Positions 5,627 through 12,199 of a stretch of 12,199 nucleotides of DNA are shown here, piece by piece (position 1 is the stretch's first letter; every line of letters begins with the position of its first letter). The notes below the pieces were generated by a model, which worked only from the letters and a program-made list of their open reading frames with translations, had not been told where the DNA came from and did not search any database. The translations under genes were made by a program, and so were the position numbers. Source of the stretch: DASPXK01 sp035637315 (GTDB lineage: Bacteria > Chloroflexota > UBA6077 > JACCZL01); NCBI GenBank assembly GCA_035637315.1, contig DASPXK010000238.1:1-12199 (forward strand). Direction: 5' to 3'.

Positions 5627-6596
5627 CGCGCTGCCAGACATCGTTGACCGGACTGCGCGGCGGTTGGCCGAGCAGCAGCCGCGCCACCTCGTCGGCGGCC
5701 ATGCGCTTGAGGGCGTGAAAGGAGGCCTCCGAGTAGTAGGCCGCGTGCGGCGTGATCAGGCAGTTCGGGGCGCCCAGCAGCGGATCATCAGGAGCGGCCG
5801 GCTCGCGCTCGAGCACGTCCAGCGCCGCCCCTGCGATGCGGCCCTCCCGCAAGGCGCGGGCGAGCGCGGCGCTGTCGATCAGCCCCCCGCGGGCCGTATT
5901 GACGAGGATCGCGGTCGGTTTCATCAGGCCAAGCTCCCGCTCGCCGAGCAGGTGCCGCGTCTCAGGCTTCAGCGAGGCGTGGACCGAGACCACGTCTGAA
6001 GTCGACAGCAGCTCGTCGAGCGCGAGCGGCGTGGCGTTCCGCTCGGCGAAGAACTGTGCCGCGCGGTTGGGCTGGTAGGCGACGACGCGCATCCCAAAGG
6101 CCTGCGCCTTGCGCGCGACCTGGCTGCCCGTCCGTCCCATCCCGATCACGCCCAGGGTCGAGCCGCGCAGCGGAAAGATCGGCTTGAAGGCACTCACATC
6201 CCATTGGCCGGCCTGGACCGCGTTGGCCATCGGGACGATCTTGCGAACGGCGGCGAGCGTGAGCGCGATGGCGTGATCCGAGATGTCGTCGACCCCAAAA
6301 TCCGGCACGTTGCAGACCTGGACGGCGTGGCGCGTCGCGGCGGCGACGTCGATGTTGTCGACACCCACCCCCCAACGCACGACGCCGCGGACGCCCTTCA
6401 TCGAGGCCAACACCGGCTCGGTGAGCGGGGCGTACTCACACATCACGGCGTCCGCACCCCGGCACGCCTCGATCAGCTCGGCCTCGGTGCCAGCCTGGTG
6501 CTCGACGATGTCCGCGCCGAGCGGGTCGAGCACGGCGTGCTCGTCGTCCAGGTTCGGGTAGTCGAAATCGGTAACGACGACACGGAACCGGGCCAC
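5562..6596 (-). CDS. D-2-hydroxyacid dehydrogenase (phosphoglycerate dehydrogenase-like)
   Basis: This is a cytoplasmic NAD(P)-dependent oxidoreductase of the D-isomer 2-hydroxyacid family. The nucleotide-binding GxGxxG lies in GVIGMGRTGSQV. The catalytic triad is Arg236 in VNTARGG, Glu263 in DVLEREP and His284 in ITPHAAYYSE. It lacks the C-terminal ACT domains of long SerA. Preceding substrate-loop motifs are RWGVGVDNID and NVPDFGVDDISDHA. The start is set at the GTG at 6596 because AGGAG (6604-6608) is seven bases upstream; the GTG at 6602 would leave only one base. After the second nucleotide-binding strand the usual acidic residue is Gln (AYQPNR), which may relax or change NAD preference. 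The last 17 or so residues (PPRHEDTKTPRRGRRA) come from the intergenic repeat. The substrate could be 3-phosphoglycerate, glyoxylate or another 2-oxoacid. Confidence 0.88.
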   Translation of the reverse strand: MARFRVVVTDFDYPNLDDEHAVLDPLGADIVEHQAGTEAELIEACRGADAVMCEYAPLTEPVLASMKGVRGVVRWGVGVDNIDVAAATRHAVQVCNVPDFGVDDISDHAIALTLAAVRKIVPMANAVQAGQWDVSAFKPIFPLRGSTLGVIGMGRTGSQVARKAQAFGMRVVAYQPNRAAQFFAERNATPLALDELLSTSDVVSVHASLKPETRHLLGERELGLMKPTAILVNTARGGLIDSAALARALREGRIAGAALDVLEREPAAPDDPLLGAPNCLITPHAAYYSEASFHALKRMAADEVARLLLGQPPRSPVNDVWQRAQTESPPRHEDTKTPRRGRRA

Positions 6597-6603
6597 AGGC
6601 ACT

Positions 6604-6608
6604 CTCCT
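6604..6608 (-). promoter_or_regulatory. Ribosome binding site that decides the dehydrogenase start
   Basis: AGGAG on the minus strand is seven bases from the GTG at 6596 and only one base from the GTG at 6602, so the downstream GTG is preferred. Confidence 0.6.
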
Positions 6609-6780
6609 CGTACACGGCGATACGGCCGTAAGATAGCGGCCCAGCTAACGCTTCGGGAAGTGGCCGCGCTCGTTAAGGTCACCCCTCTCCCCTGGCCCTC
6701 TGGGAGCTAACCGTGGACTTTCAGTCCGCCACCGAGATTGAAAAAAACGGTGCGCTTTCAGACCAGAGGGATCAGGGCAG

Positions 6781-6909
6781 GTCACCCTCACCGCCCAGCC
6801 CCCTCTCCCTCCCTGGGGATAGGGGGAGCCAGCGCTGCCCGATCTTCGGCTCCCTCTCCCCTTGAGGGGCCCCTTGAGGGAGAGGGGGTTGGGGGTGAGG
6901 GCGCGTCAC
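6781..6909. repeat. C-rich palindromic repeat (CCCTCTCCC...GGGAGAGGG type)
   Basis: The left arm 6781-6811 and right arm 6876-6909 are imperfect inverted copies, each with GTCAC or its complement at the outer end and CCCTCTCCCTC or its complement inside. A second pairing GGGAGCC/GGCTCCC (near 6824-6854) nests within. Near the right arm a 12-base unit CCCCTTGAGGGG/A is tandemly duplicated (6858-6869, 6870-6881). The GACCAGAGGG direct repeats lie 10 and 35 bases outside. The structure suggests a non-autonomous palindromic repeat or MITE-like unit. No transposase is present. Confidence 0.6.
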
Positions 6910-7052
6910 GTAGTGCCAGCGCACACTGGCATGCCGATTTTTGAGACCAGAGGGTTAGCGTTGAGGTGGGGACTAGTGCGTGTCGAGTTAGGCCGACTGA
7001 TGGTCCAGGCTGCCGAGCACGCCTTCGCTCCGCTACTCGTGCCGCGCTCGCC

Positions 7053-7075
7053 AGCCAGCTTCGAACCGACTGGCT
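7053..7075 (-). terminator. Hairpin downstream of the cupin gene, possible terminator
   Basis: AGCCAG and CTGGCT form a 6-bp stem around an 11-base loop, extendable by a further GCC/GGC pair across a bulge. It lies about 44 bases after the cupin stop. It has no U-tract, so intrinsic termination is uncertain. Confidence 0.25.
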
Positions 7076-7118
7076 GTTGGCTGATGCGTCGCAGTGAGGC
7101 CGTCGGCGCAACCGCCCC

Positions 7119-7514
7119 CTACAGTCTGGGGTCTGGAACGTTCACGGTCAGGATGCCGCTGCAGCCCCGCGAGACGATGAACTCGACCGGCTCGGAGTCG
7201 CTCAGGTTCTCTTCGAGATGGACCTCGTTGGGCGGCACGAACAGGAAGTCGCCGGCCTGGACCTCGACGGAGTGCTCGAGCTTCGGCCCAAACTGGAACC
7301 GCACGTGCCCGCTGAGCACGTAGATGGCCGTCTCGCAGTCCCCGTGGTGGTGGACACCTGATGCCGTGCCGGGCGGCGTCACGACGTAGCCTGACCAGAT
7401 CGTGCCTGCGCCAGCGGTCTCCCTCGAGATACCCGCCTCTCGCACCATGCCAGCGGTCTGGGCGGTGCCGCCTCGATCGCGCTCCGATGGTCGGACGACT
7501 TTGATGCCTGACAT
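7119..7514 (-). CDS. Single-domain cupin protein
   Basis: The 131-residue protein is a small beta-barrel cupin, cytoplasmic with no signal peptide. Cupin motif 1 spans GVHHHGDCETAIYVLSGH, giving probable metal ligands His55, His57 and Glu61. Motif 2 is GDFLFVPPNEVHL with His99. The ATG at 7514 is chosen over an upstream in-frame start at 7544 because GGGAGGT sits six bases before it and the upstream start has no site. Small cupins of this type may be isomerases, dioxygenases or ligand-binding regulators, and no substrate can be assigned. It is transcribed alone, divergent from the DUF1622 gene. Confidence 0.85.
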   Translation of the reverse strand: MSGIKVVRPSERDRGGTAQTAGMVREAGISRETAGAGTIWSGYVVTPPGTASGVHHHGDCETAIYVLSGHVRFQFGPKLEHSVEVQAGDFLFVPPNEVHLEENLSDSEPVEFIVSRGCSGILTVNVPDPRL

Positions 7515-7550
7515 CGTGACCTCCCGGATCGACGGTAACGCCAATCACGG

Positions 7551-7556
7551 ATTATA
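7551..7556 (-). promoter_or_regulatory. -10 element of the cupin promoter
   Basis: The minus strand carries a perfect TATAAT, 36 bases before the cupin ATG. No good -35 is visible at 16-18 bases. It lies in the divergent intergenic region shared with the DUF1622 gene. Confidence 0.5.
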
Positions 7557-7592
7557 CGGCCAGGCTCGTCACACTCCGGCCTCGCCTCACCG

Positions 7593-7598
7593 TAGAAT
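7593..7598 (+). promoter_or_regulatory. -10 element of the DUF1622-glycosyltransferase unit
   Basis: TAGAAT lies 11 bases before the ATG at 7610, so transcription would begin only about 4-5 bases before the start codon. There is no Shine-Dalgarno sequence, which fits a nearly leaderless messenger. Confidence 0.4.
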
Positions 7599-7609
7599 AG
7601 GCGCGACCT

Positions 7610-8008
7610 ATGAACCTGCCGGACGTCACGGAGGTCCTGCGCGCAATCGCCCAGGCGCTGGCAACGGCGGTCGAGGCGATCGGCGTTGTCATCGTCAGTG
7701 TCGCGATCGCGCTGGCCGTCGTCCGCTACCTCGTCGCCCTGGTCGGGCAAGCCCGACCCTTCCCGCCTGAGGGGCTGCGGCTGGAGCTGGGCCGTTCGCT
7801 GGCCCTGTCGCTCGAATTCCTGCTCGGCGCCGACATCTTGCGCACCGCTGTCGAGCCGAGCTGGGACGAGATCGCTCGCCTGGCCGCCATCGCCACGATC
7901 CGTACTGGCCTGAACTACTTCCTGCAGCGCGAGATCGCCCGCGAGGCCGCCATGGTCGAGTTGAGGCCCACCGCGACCGCACCAGAGGCAGCGCAGCCCC
8001 AGGCGTAG
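7610..8008 (+). CDS. DUF1622 family membrane protein
   Basis: The 132-residue protein has a hydrophobic segment at about 21-46 and further hydrophobic stretches at about 62-80 and 90-106, so it is probably an inner-membrane protein with two or three helices. The block LELGRSLALSLEFLLGADIL (58-77), followed by RTAVEPSWDEIARLAAI and a TIRTGLNYFLQREI stretch, matches my memory of DUF1622. The C-terminal tail (TATAPEAAQPQA) is low-complexity. The function is unknown. It starts at an ATG with no ribosome site and ends ten bases before the glycosyltransferase, so the two are probably cotranscribed. Confidence 0.8.
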   Translation: MNLPDVTEVLRAIAQALATAVEAIGVVIVSVAIALAVVRYLVALVGQARPFPPEGLRLELGRSLALSLEFLLGADILRTAVEPSWDEIARLAAIATIRTGLNYFLQREIAREAAMVELRPTATAPEAAQPQA

Positions 8009-8018
8009 GGCCGTCATC

Positions 8019-9011
8019 ATGGCGTCATTGGATTTGTCAGCAGTCATCGTCGCGTACCTGAGCGCTGGCACCCTGCCGAAGGCGCTGGCTGCGCTCCATA
8101 TGGCGAGTCGCGGGGCGGCCGAGGTGGTGGTAATCGACAACGCCGCCGAGCCGCAGACCGCGTCGTTGGTCGGTACGGCCTGGACGGGCGCCACCGTCAT
8201 CTCGAACGAGACCAATCGCGGTTTCGCCGCCGCCGTCAACCAGGGGCTGGCTGTGACACGCGGTGACCCGATCCTCCTGTTCAACCCTGATGCGGAGCTC
8301 GAGCCAGGCGCGCTCGACGTGCTGCTGGACGCTCTGGAGCGGCTGCCTGACGGGGGCATCCTGGCGCCGCGCCTGCTCGACCGGGCCGGCCAGCCCGTCT
8401 TGTCCTGCTATCCGTTCCTCTCCCTGGCCTCGGTCGCCTGGCGCCATCTGCAGCTGCACCGTCTGATGCCAAACGTCGTCCACGGGCGCTACCGGCCCCG
8501 ATCCCTGGCGCCGATGCGGCTCGACCCGTTTCCGGTCGACTGGGCGCAGGGTGCCTGTCTCCTGGTCCGCCGCAAGGTCTTCGAGCGGGTCGGCCCGCTG
8601 GACGAGCGCTTCTTCTTGTATTGCGAGGAGGTGGACCTGTGTCGGCGCGCCGCTGGCGCTGGCTGGCGAACCTACTACGTGCCCGCCGCGCGCGTCCGCC
8701 ACCTGGAGGGCAGCAGCAGCGCACAGGTCGTGCCGCTCAAGCTCGCCTCGCACTACTTCAGCAAGGTGCTCTATTTCGACAAGCATCACGGCCTCGTTCA
8801 GACCACGCTGCTGCGCGGCGTGCTACTGCTCGACCTGGCGCTCCGGATCGCCTACCGATCGGCTGGCCTTCTGCTGGGCGGCCCGGCCGACGCGAGGCTG
8901 CGACTCGACAGCTACCGGGCCATCGCCAGCGCGTTGCTCACGGCGGGCGCGCGCCAGATCGAAGCGCGCTGGCGCGCGATGGGAGTCACGAGCCTGGCCT
9001 CGAGCCGCTAG
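8019..9011 (+). CDS. Family 2 glycosyltransferase, rhamnosyltransferase (WbbL)-like
   Basis: The 330-residue protein is a GT-A fold glycosyltransferase that would add a sugar from a nucleotide donor to a cell-surface glycan. It has the N-terminal AVIVAYLSAG strand, VVVIDNAAE (37-44), NETNRGFAAAVNQG (63-76) and FNPDAEL (88-94) as the DxD-type metal site. The acceptor-side block is DERFFLYCEEVDLCRR (195-210). A C-terminal hydrophobic stretch (about 264-288) may touch the membrane. These motifs are typical of WbbL/RfbF-like rhamnosyltransferases. It follows the DUF1622 gene by ten bases. Its stop overlaps the stop of the DUF815 gene in a shared CTAG. Donor and acceptor are unknown, as no polysaccharide cluster is present. 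Confidence 0.88.
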   Translation: MASLDLSAVIVAYLSAGTLPKALAALHMASRGAAEVVVIDNAAEPQTASLVGTAWTGATVISNETNRGFAAAVNQGLAVTRGDPILLFNPDAELEPGALDVLLDALERLPDGGILAPRLLDRAGQPVLSCYPFLSLASVAWRHLQLHRLMPNVVHGRYRPRSLAPMRLDPFPVDWAQGACLLVRRKVFERVGPLDERFFLYCEEVDLCRRAAGAGWRTYYVPAARVRHLEGSSSAQVVPLKLASHYFSKVLYFDKHHGLVQTTLLRGVLLLDLALRIAYRSAGLLLGGPADARLRLDSYRAIASALLTAGARQIEARWRAMGVTSLASSR

Positions 9012-10426
9012 CATCCGCGTTCTGAGCCCTCCCGCTTTGCCGCCAGCGCCAGCTCCCCTTCAAGGTGGTCGACGAACTGGCGCGCCGTGCGGCCGCTGCG
9101 GCCGTTGTGCCACTCGGCCCACTGCAGCGCGCGACGCCGCAGCTCGGCAGAATCGACCGCCAGGCCCCGCTGGCCCACGAGCGCTTCCACGATCGCCAGA
9201 TAGCGAGCCTGGTCGGGCGCGGGGAAGACCGCTCGGATGCCGAAGCGGTCGGACAGCGACAGCTTCTCCTGAAGTGTGTCCTGGCCGTGGACCTCGGCCT
9301 CGAGTACGGACTCGCGGTCACTCCAGCGCTCCTGGACCAGATGGCGCCGGTTGGACGTGGCGTACAGCACGACGTTGGGCGGCCGAGCCTCGATGCTGCC
9401 TTCCAGGACCGCCTTGAGGCCACGGTAGTCGTGCTCATGCTCGTCGAACGAGAGGTCATCGATGAACAGGATGAAGCGCTCGGGCCGATCGCGCAGGAGG
9501 GCGATGATGCGCGGGAAGTCGGCCAGGTCATCCTTGGCCACCTCGACCAGGCGCAGCCCGCGCTCGGCGTAGGCGTTGAGCAGCGCCTTGACCGTGGAGG
9601 ACTTGCCGGTCCCGCGGTCGCCATAGAACAGGACGCTGTTGGCGGGGAAGCCGGCCAGGAACTGCTCGGTGTTCTGAAGCACCAGCTCCCGCTCGCTGTC
9701 GTATCCAATCAACTGCTCGAGGCGGATCGGGTCCGGCTCGGGGACACCCTCCAGGTGGCCGCCGCCGTGGGGTGAGTTGTGAAGCCAGCGAAACGCCCGG
9801 TAGCGGCCGAAAAGGCCGGCCCCAACCCGCGCGTAATAGGCTGCCAGCTCGGGCGCGAGGGGGGGCCAATCGGCCACGGCGGCCAGCCGCGACTTCAGCT
9901 CGCGGCCGGCCGGCGTGTGGAGCGGCGGACCTGTTCCGAGCGCCGAGAAGTCGCGCCAGCTGACCCACGGCTCCACTGGCTCAGCTCCGGCGGCGTGGGC
10001 AGCCGCGCGCGCCAGTCGCTCGGCGTCCAGCGAGAACAGGGCTCGCAGCGTCACCAGGTCGCACCGCGTCTGAGCCAGCAGCGCGGCGCCGATCTGCTCG
10101 AAGTCGGCCCGCTGGGCTTTGCGACTGAACGCGTTCTCGTCCGCCAGCAGCCGGTCCAGCAGGTGGTTCTGCCAGCCGTCGCCAACCAGCGGCTCAGGAT
10201 ACAGCTCGGCCTCCTCGGCCAGCAGTCCGAACAGCCGTCCATACACCGAGCCGATGCGCGCGGCATCCGACTCGACGGCCAGCGTCTCGAGCAATTCCAG
10301 AAAGGCAGCCCCGATCTGGTCGGCCAGCACGCCACGCAGCACGCCCAGCGACCGGGCGCGAACGAGGTCGGCACGGATGAGCGCCGCCCCGCGCGCGCCA
10401 GTCAACGACGAGGCGGTCTCCAGCAC
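9008..10426 (-). CDS. DUF815-family AAA+ ATPase
   Basis: The 472-residue protein has a variable N-terminal helical half (1-230) and a C-terminal AAA+ module of the DUF815 type. Walker A is GDRGTGKSS (269-277), Walker B is FILFIDDLSF (318-327) and a sensor-1-like ATSNRRHL lies at 356-363. A lid-like helical region follows, with the SDRFG segment preceding it. No membrane segment or signal peptide is seen. The GTG start directly abuts the stop of the amidohydrolase (TAG then GTG), with AAGGAG inside the preceding gene, so translation is probably coupled. Family members are uncharacterised ATPases, and a link to sugar oxidation is not established. It is the last gene of the minus-strand operon and converges with the glycosyltransferase. 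Confidence 0.87.
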   Translation of the reverse strand: MLETASSLTGARGAALIRADLVRARSLGVLRGVLADQIGAAFLELLETLAVESDAARIGSVYGRLFGLLAEEAELYPEPLVGDGWQNHLLDRLLADENAFSRKAQRADFEQIGAALLAQTRCDLVTLRALFSLDAERLARAAAHAAGAEPVEPWVSWRDFSALGTGPPLHTPAGRELKSRLAAVADWPPLAPELAAYYARVGAGLFGRYRAFRWLHNSPHGGGHLEGVPEPDPIRLEQLIGYDSERELVLQNTEQFLAGFPANSVLFYGDRGTGKSSTVKALLNAYAERGLRLVEVAKDDLADFPRIIALLRDRPERFILFIDDLSFDEHEHDYRGLKAVLEGSIEARPPNVVLYATSNRRHLVQERWSDRESVLEAEVHGQDTLQEKLSLSDRFGIRAVFPAPDQARYLAIVEALVGQRGLAVDSAELRRRALQWAEWHNGRSGRTARQFVDHLEGELALAAKREGSERGC

Positions 10427-11284
10427 CTAGCCCTTGACTCCTTCAGCCAGGCGATAGGAGCGCACCGCGTTCTGACCAAAGATCCTCGCCTCGGCCGTGG
10501 CGGGGATATCGCCCAGAGCGCGTCGCAGCGCGTCGTAGACCTGCTCATACGAGGCGGCCAACAGGCAGACCGGCCAGTCCGAGCCGAACATCAGGCGGTC
10601 CTCGCCAAACCACTCCACCACACGCCCCACGTACGGCGCCAGGTCGATCGGCGTCCAGCTCCGCCAGTCGGCCTCGGTCACCATGCCCGACAGCTTGCAC
10701 GACACGTGGGGCAGTTCAGCGAACGGAGCCATCGCCGCCGCCCACTCGTCGATCGCGCCGTCCCTGATGAGCGGCTTGGCGATGTGGTCGATGACGAAGA
10801 ACAGATCCGGGAAGGCTCGCGCGGTCTGTAGCGCAGCCGGCAGCTCGCGGGTCCTAACCAGCAGGTCGTAGGCCAGGCCGGCATCACGCACCGCCCGCAG
10901 GCCGCGTTGGACGTCTGGCCGCAGCAGCCAGTTCTTGTCCGGCTCGTCGTGGACCTGGTGGCGGATCCCGACCAGCATCCTACCCTCCGGCCCAGCCCGG
11001 AGCTCGGCTAGCGTGTCGGCGACCGCGGGACTCGCCAGGTCGACCCAGCCGACCACCCCGGTCACGAAGTCGGTGGCCGCGGCCGTGGCCATGAACTCGC
11101 GCGTCTCGTCCAGGCTGGAGCGCGTCTGGACCAGCACGGTCAGGTCGATACCCGTCGCGGTGAGGGACGGACGCAGGTCTTCGGGCCCGAAGCGACGCCG
11201 GATCGGGTCTAGCTCGGCCGTCATCCATGCGTATTCGGCCCGCCCCGGATCCCAGAAATGTTGATGGGCGTCCACGGCGACCAT
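10427..11284 (-). CDS. Amidohydrolase family 2, L-fuconolactonase-like
   Basis: The 285-residue protein is a TIM-barrel metal-dependent hydrolase of the COG3618 group, which includes lactonases that open aldonolactones. The N-terminal metal motif is DAHQHFWDP (Asp5, His7, His9). His167 lies in FVIDHIAKP, Lys197 in SCKLSGM and the catalytic-type Asp236 in MFGSDWPVC. The length is typical. The ATG immediately follows the TAG stop of the aldo/keto reductase, and the DUF815 start immediately follows its own TAG. Pairing with an L-fucose/D-arabinose-type dehydrogenase supports hydrolysis of a sugar lactone such as L-fuconolactone. Exact substrate specificity is inferred from context only. Confidence 0.88.
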   Translation of the reverse strand: MVAVDAHQHFWDPGRAEYAWMTAELDPIRRRFGPEDLRPSLTATGIDLTVLVQTRSSLDETREFMATAAATDFVTGVVGWVDLASPAVADTLAELRAGPEGRMLVGIRHQVHDEPDKNWLLRPDVQRGLRAVRDAGLAYDLLVRTRELPAALQTARAFPDLFFVIDHIAKPLIRDGAIDEWAAAMAPFAELPHVSCKLSGMVTEADWRSWTPIDLAPYVGRVVEWFGEDRLMFGSDWPVCLLAASYEQVYDALRRALGDIPATAEARIFGQNAVRSYRLAEGVKG

Positions 11285-12199
11285 CTAAGCACCCGGTACG
11301 GGCGCCTCTGGCGGAAGGAGGCCCTCGGCGCGCAGCTCTTGCCAGAGGTCGCGGGGGATCTCGAATCGGAACATGCGCACGTTCTCGTCGAGCTCGGCCA
11401 CTGAACGCACTCCCGTCAGGACCGTCGCAACTGCTGGGTGGCCGAGCGGGAACTGGATCGCGGCAGCCTTCAGCGGCACCCGATGTCGCGCGCAGACCCC
11501 TTCCAGGCGCTGCGCCTTGTCGAGCCAGTGGCGCTCGGCGGGGGCGTAGTTGAAGGTCGCGCCCTCGTGCGGATCGGCCAGGATGCCGCTGTTGTAGACC
11601 CCGCCGATGATGACGGCGATGCGCTTGTCGACGCACAGCGGCAGCAGCTCACTCAGCGCCGCTTGGTCGAGGAGGGTGTAGCGGCCCGCCACGAGGAAGC
11701 AGTCGAAGTCGGCCTCGCGCGCGAAGCGGGCCAGCATCTCAGCCTGGTTCATGCCCGCCCCGACGGCGCCTATGGTGCCCTCCGCGCGCAGCCCGTCGAG
11801 GGCGCGGCACGCGCCGTTCAGGGCCTCCTGGTAGTGATGGTCCGGGTCGTGAATGTGGAGGATGTCGATTCGGTCGAGCTCGAGCCGCTCCAGGCTCTCC
11901 TCAAACGACCGCATCACGCCGTCATAGCTGAAATCGAAGACTGGATTGACGGGCGGTACGTTCTTGAACTGCCGACGCGGATCAGGAGGCGCATCGGCCC
12001 GCAGCAGGCGACCGACTTTGGTGGCCAGCACGAAGTCGGACCGCAGGACCTGGCCCAGAACCGCGCCCGTCCGCCTCTCGGCGAGCCCGTGGCCGTAGAG
12101 GGGCGCCGTATCGAACAGTCGCAGACCGAGCTCGTAGGCGGACTGGACTACCCCATGGGCTTCAGCGTCCTCGACTGGGCGAAACAGGCCGCCGAGCGG
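11285..12199 (-). CDS. Aldo/keto reductase, L-fucose/D-arabinose 1-dehydrogenase-like (5' end outside window)
   Basis: The frame stays open to the last base of the window, giving 304 residues with only a short N-terminus missing. It starts PLGGLFRPVEDAEAHGVV. The catalytic Asp and Tyr are in LFDTAPLYGHG, the catalytic Lys in LATKVGR and the usual histidine in ILHIHDPDHH. Internal features include GAVGAGMNQ and a C-terminal KAAAIQFPLGHP block preceding the NAD(P)-binding end. These match the AKR clade that oxidises L-fucose, D-arabinose or D-threo-aldoses to lactones. It is probably the first gene of the operon, and its stop abuts the amidohydrolase start. An ATG-start version at 12031 would lack the active-site Asp/Tyr, so the longer frame is correct. 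Confidence 0.88.
   Translation of the reverse strand, partial: PLGGLFRPVEDAEAHGVVQSAYELGLRLFDTAPLYGHGLAERRTGAVLGQVLRSDFVLATKVGRLLRADAPPDPRRQFKNVPPVNPVFDFSYDGVMRSFEESLERLELDRIDILHIHDPDHHYQEALNGACRALDGLRAEGTIGAVGAGMNQAEMLARFAREADFDCFLVAGRYTLLDQAALSELLPLCVDKRIAVIIGGVYNSGILADPHEGATFNYAPAERHWLDKAQRLEGVCARHRVPLKAAAIQFPLGHPAVATVLTGVRSVAELDENVRMFRFEIPRDLWQELRAEGLLPPEAPVPGA

Larger units (their letters stand above)
6611..7118. other. Intergenic region of about 500 bases, repeat-rich and without a convincing gene
   Basis: The region separates two minus-strand genes. It holds a perfect 10-base palindrome TACGGCCGTA (6621-6630) in the dehydrogenase leader, a small hairpin with stem GGACT/AGTCC near 6714-6726, and a C-rich fragment (6677-6706) resembling the larger palindromic repeat at 6781-6909. 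It also has a 10-base direct repeat GACCAGAGGG at 6761-6770 and 6945-6954. Frames in it have odd composition driven by the repeats and no recognisable domain. I see no tRNA or protein gene. Confidence 0.6.

Noticed and set aside
7053..7080. TTCGAAC T-loop-like sequence suggesting a tRNA
   Set aside because: The flanking bases do not form a 5-bp T stem around the 7-base loop, and no acceptor, D or anticodon arm can be placed nearby.
7379..8359. 326-codon minus-strand open frame over the DUF1622 and glycosyltransferase genes
   Set aside because: It is low-complexity shadow sequence opposite genes with clear motifs.
9779..10831. 350-codon plus-strand open frame antisense to the DUF815 and amidohydrolase genes
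   Set aside because: The opposite strand encodes clear family motifs. The antisense product is rich in Arg, Gln and His with no recognisable domain.
1..12199. CRISPR array, integrase, toxin-antitoxin or defence island
   Set aside because: I saw no regularly spaced repeats, recombinase or defence-type genes. The repeats present are isolated palindromes.

Overview
The window is GC-rich, densely packed chromosomal DNA from a bacterium. Gene content (an AAA+ DUF815 ATPase, a DUF1622 membrane protein, an SPL-type radical SAM protein, a mycothiol-enzyme-like DinB-fold protein) and an intergenic repeat that encodes HEDTKTPR-type tails suggest an uncultured Chloroflexota or a similar high-GC lineage. 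This is a judgement from memory of such genomes and not proven by any marker gene here. There are no rRNA or tRNA genes, CRISPR arrays, transposases or phage genes.

Layout. 2-541 (+) is the 3' end of leuB (3-isopropylmalate dehydrogenase), cut by the window edge. 567-3493 (-) is a three-gene operon read right to left: an AhpD/carboxymuconolactone-decarboxylase-like protein, a DinB/maleylpyruvate-isomerase-like protein and an NCS1 nucleobase-type permease. 3626-4555 (-) is an SPL/Rv2578c-type radical SAM gene with a good promoter containing an SOS-box-like palindrome. It is divergent from an orphan ParA ATPase (4738-5514, +). A large inverted repeat (5523-5626) separates ParA from a convergent D-2-hydroxyacid dehydrogenase (5562-6596, -), whose C-terminal tail is encoded by the repeat. 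6611-7118 is intergenic and holds a second C-rich palindromic repeat. A cupin (7119-7514, -) diverges from a DUF1622 membrane protein and a family 2 glycosyltransferase (7610-9011, +). 9008-12199 (-) is a second tight operon: aldo/keto reductase, fuconolactonase-like amidohydrolase and DUF815 ATPase, joined by abutting stop/start codons.

Main discovery. The AhpD-like gene at 2903-3493 would ordinarily be annotated as two broken fragments. One continuous 197-codon frame is interrupted only by an in-frame UGA (3251-3253), exactly where the second cysteine of the CxxC redox motif belongs (Cys78-Pro-Phe-UGA81). Starting 11 nt after the UGA is a perfect 7-bp hairpin with a G-first loop, 18 nt from the UGA to the loop, which fits a bacterial SECIS element. 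The gene has an ideal Shine-Dalgarno sequence and intact downstream operon partners. I therefore read it as a CxxU selenoprotein rather than a pseudogene. The residues that normally form the AhpD proton relay appear to be absent, which a low-pKa selenol could make dispensable.

How the genes work together. The aldo/keto reductase and amidohydrolase form a plausible sugar oxidation pair (aldose to lactone to aldonate, as in the L-fucose pathway). The selenoprotein, DinB-like enzyme and NCS1 permease form a plausible uptake-plus-thiol/redox unit of unknown substrate. The remaining genes look like ordinary housekeeping or accessory functions.
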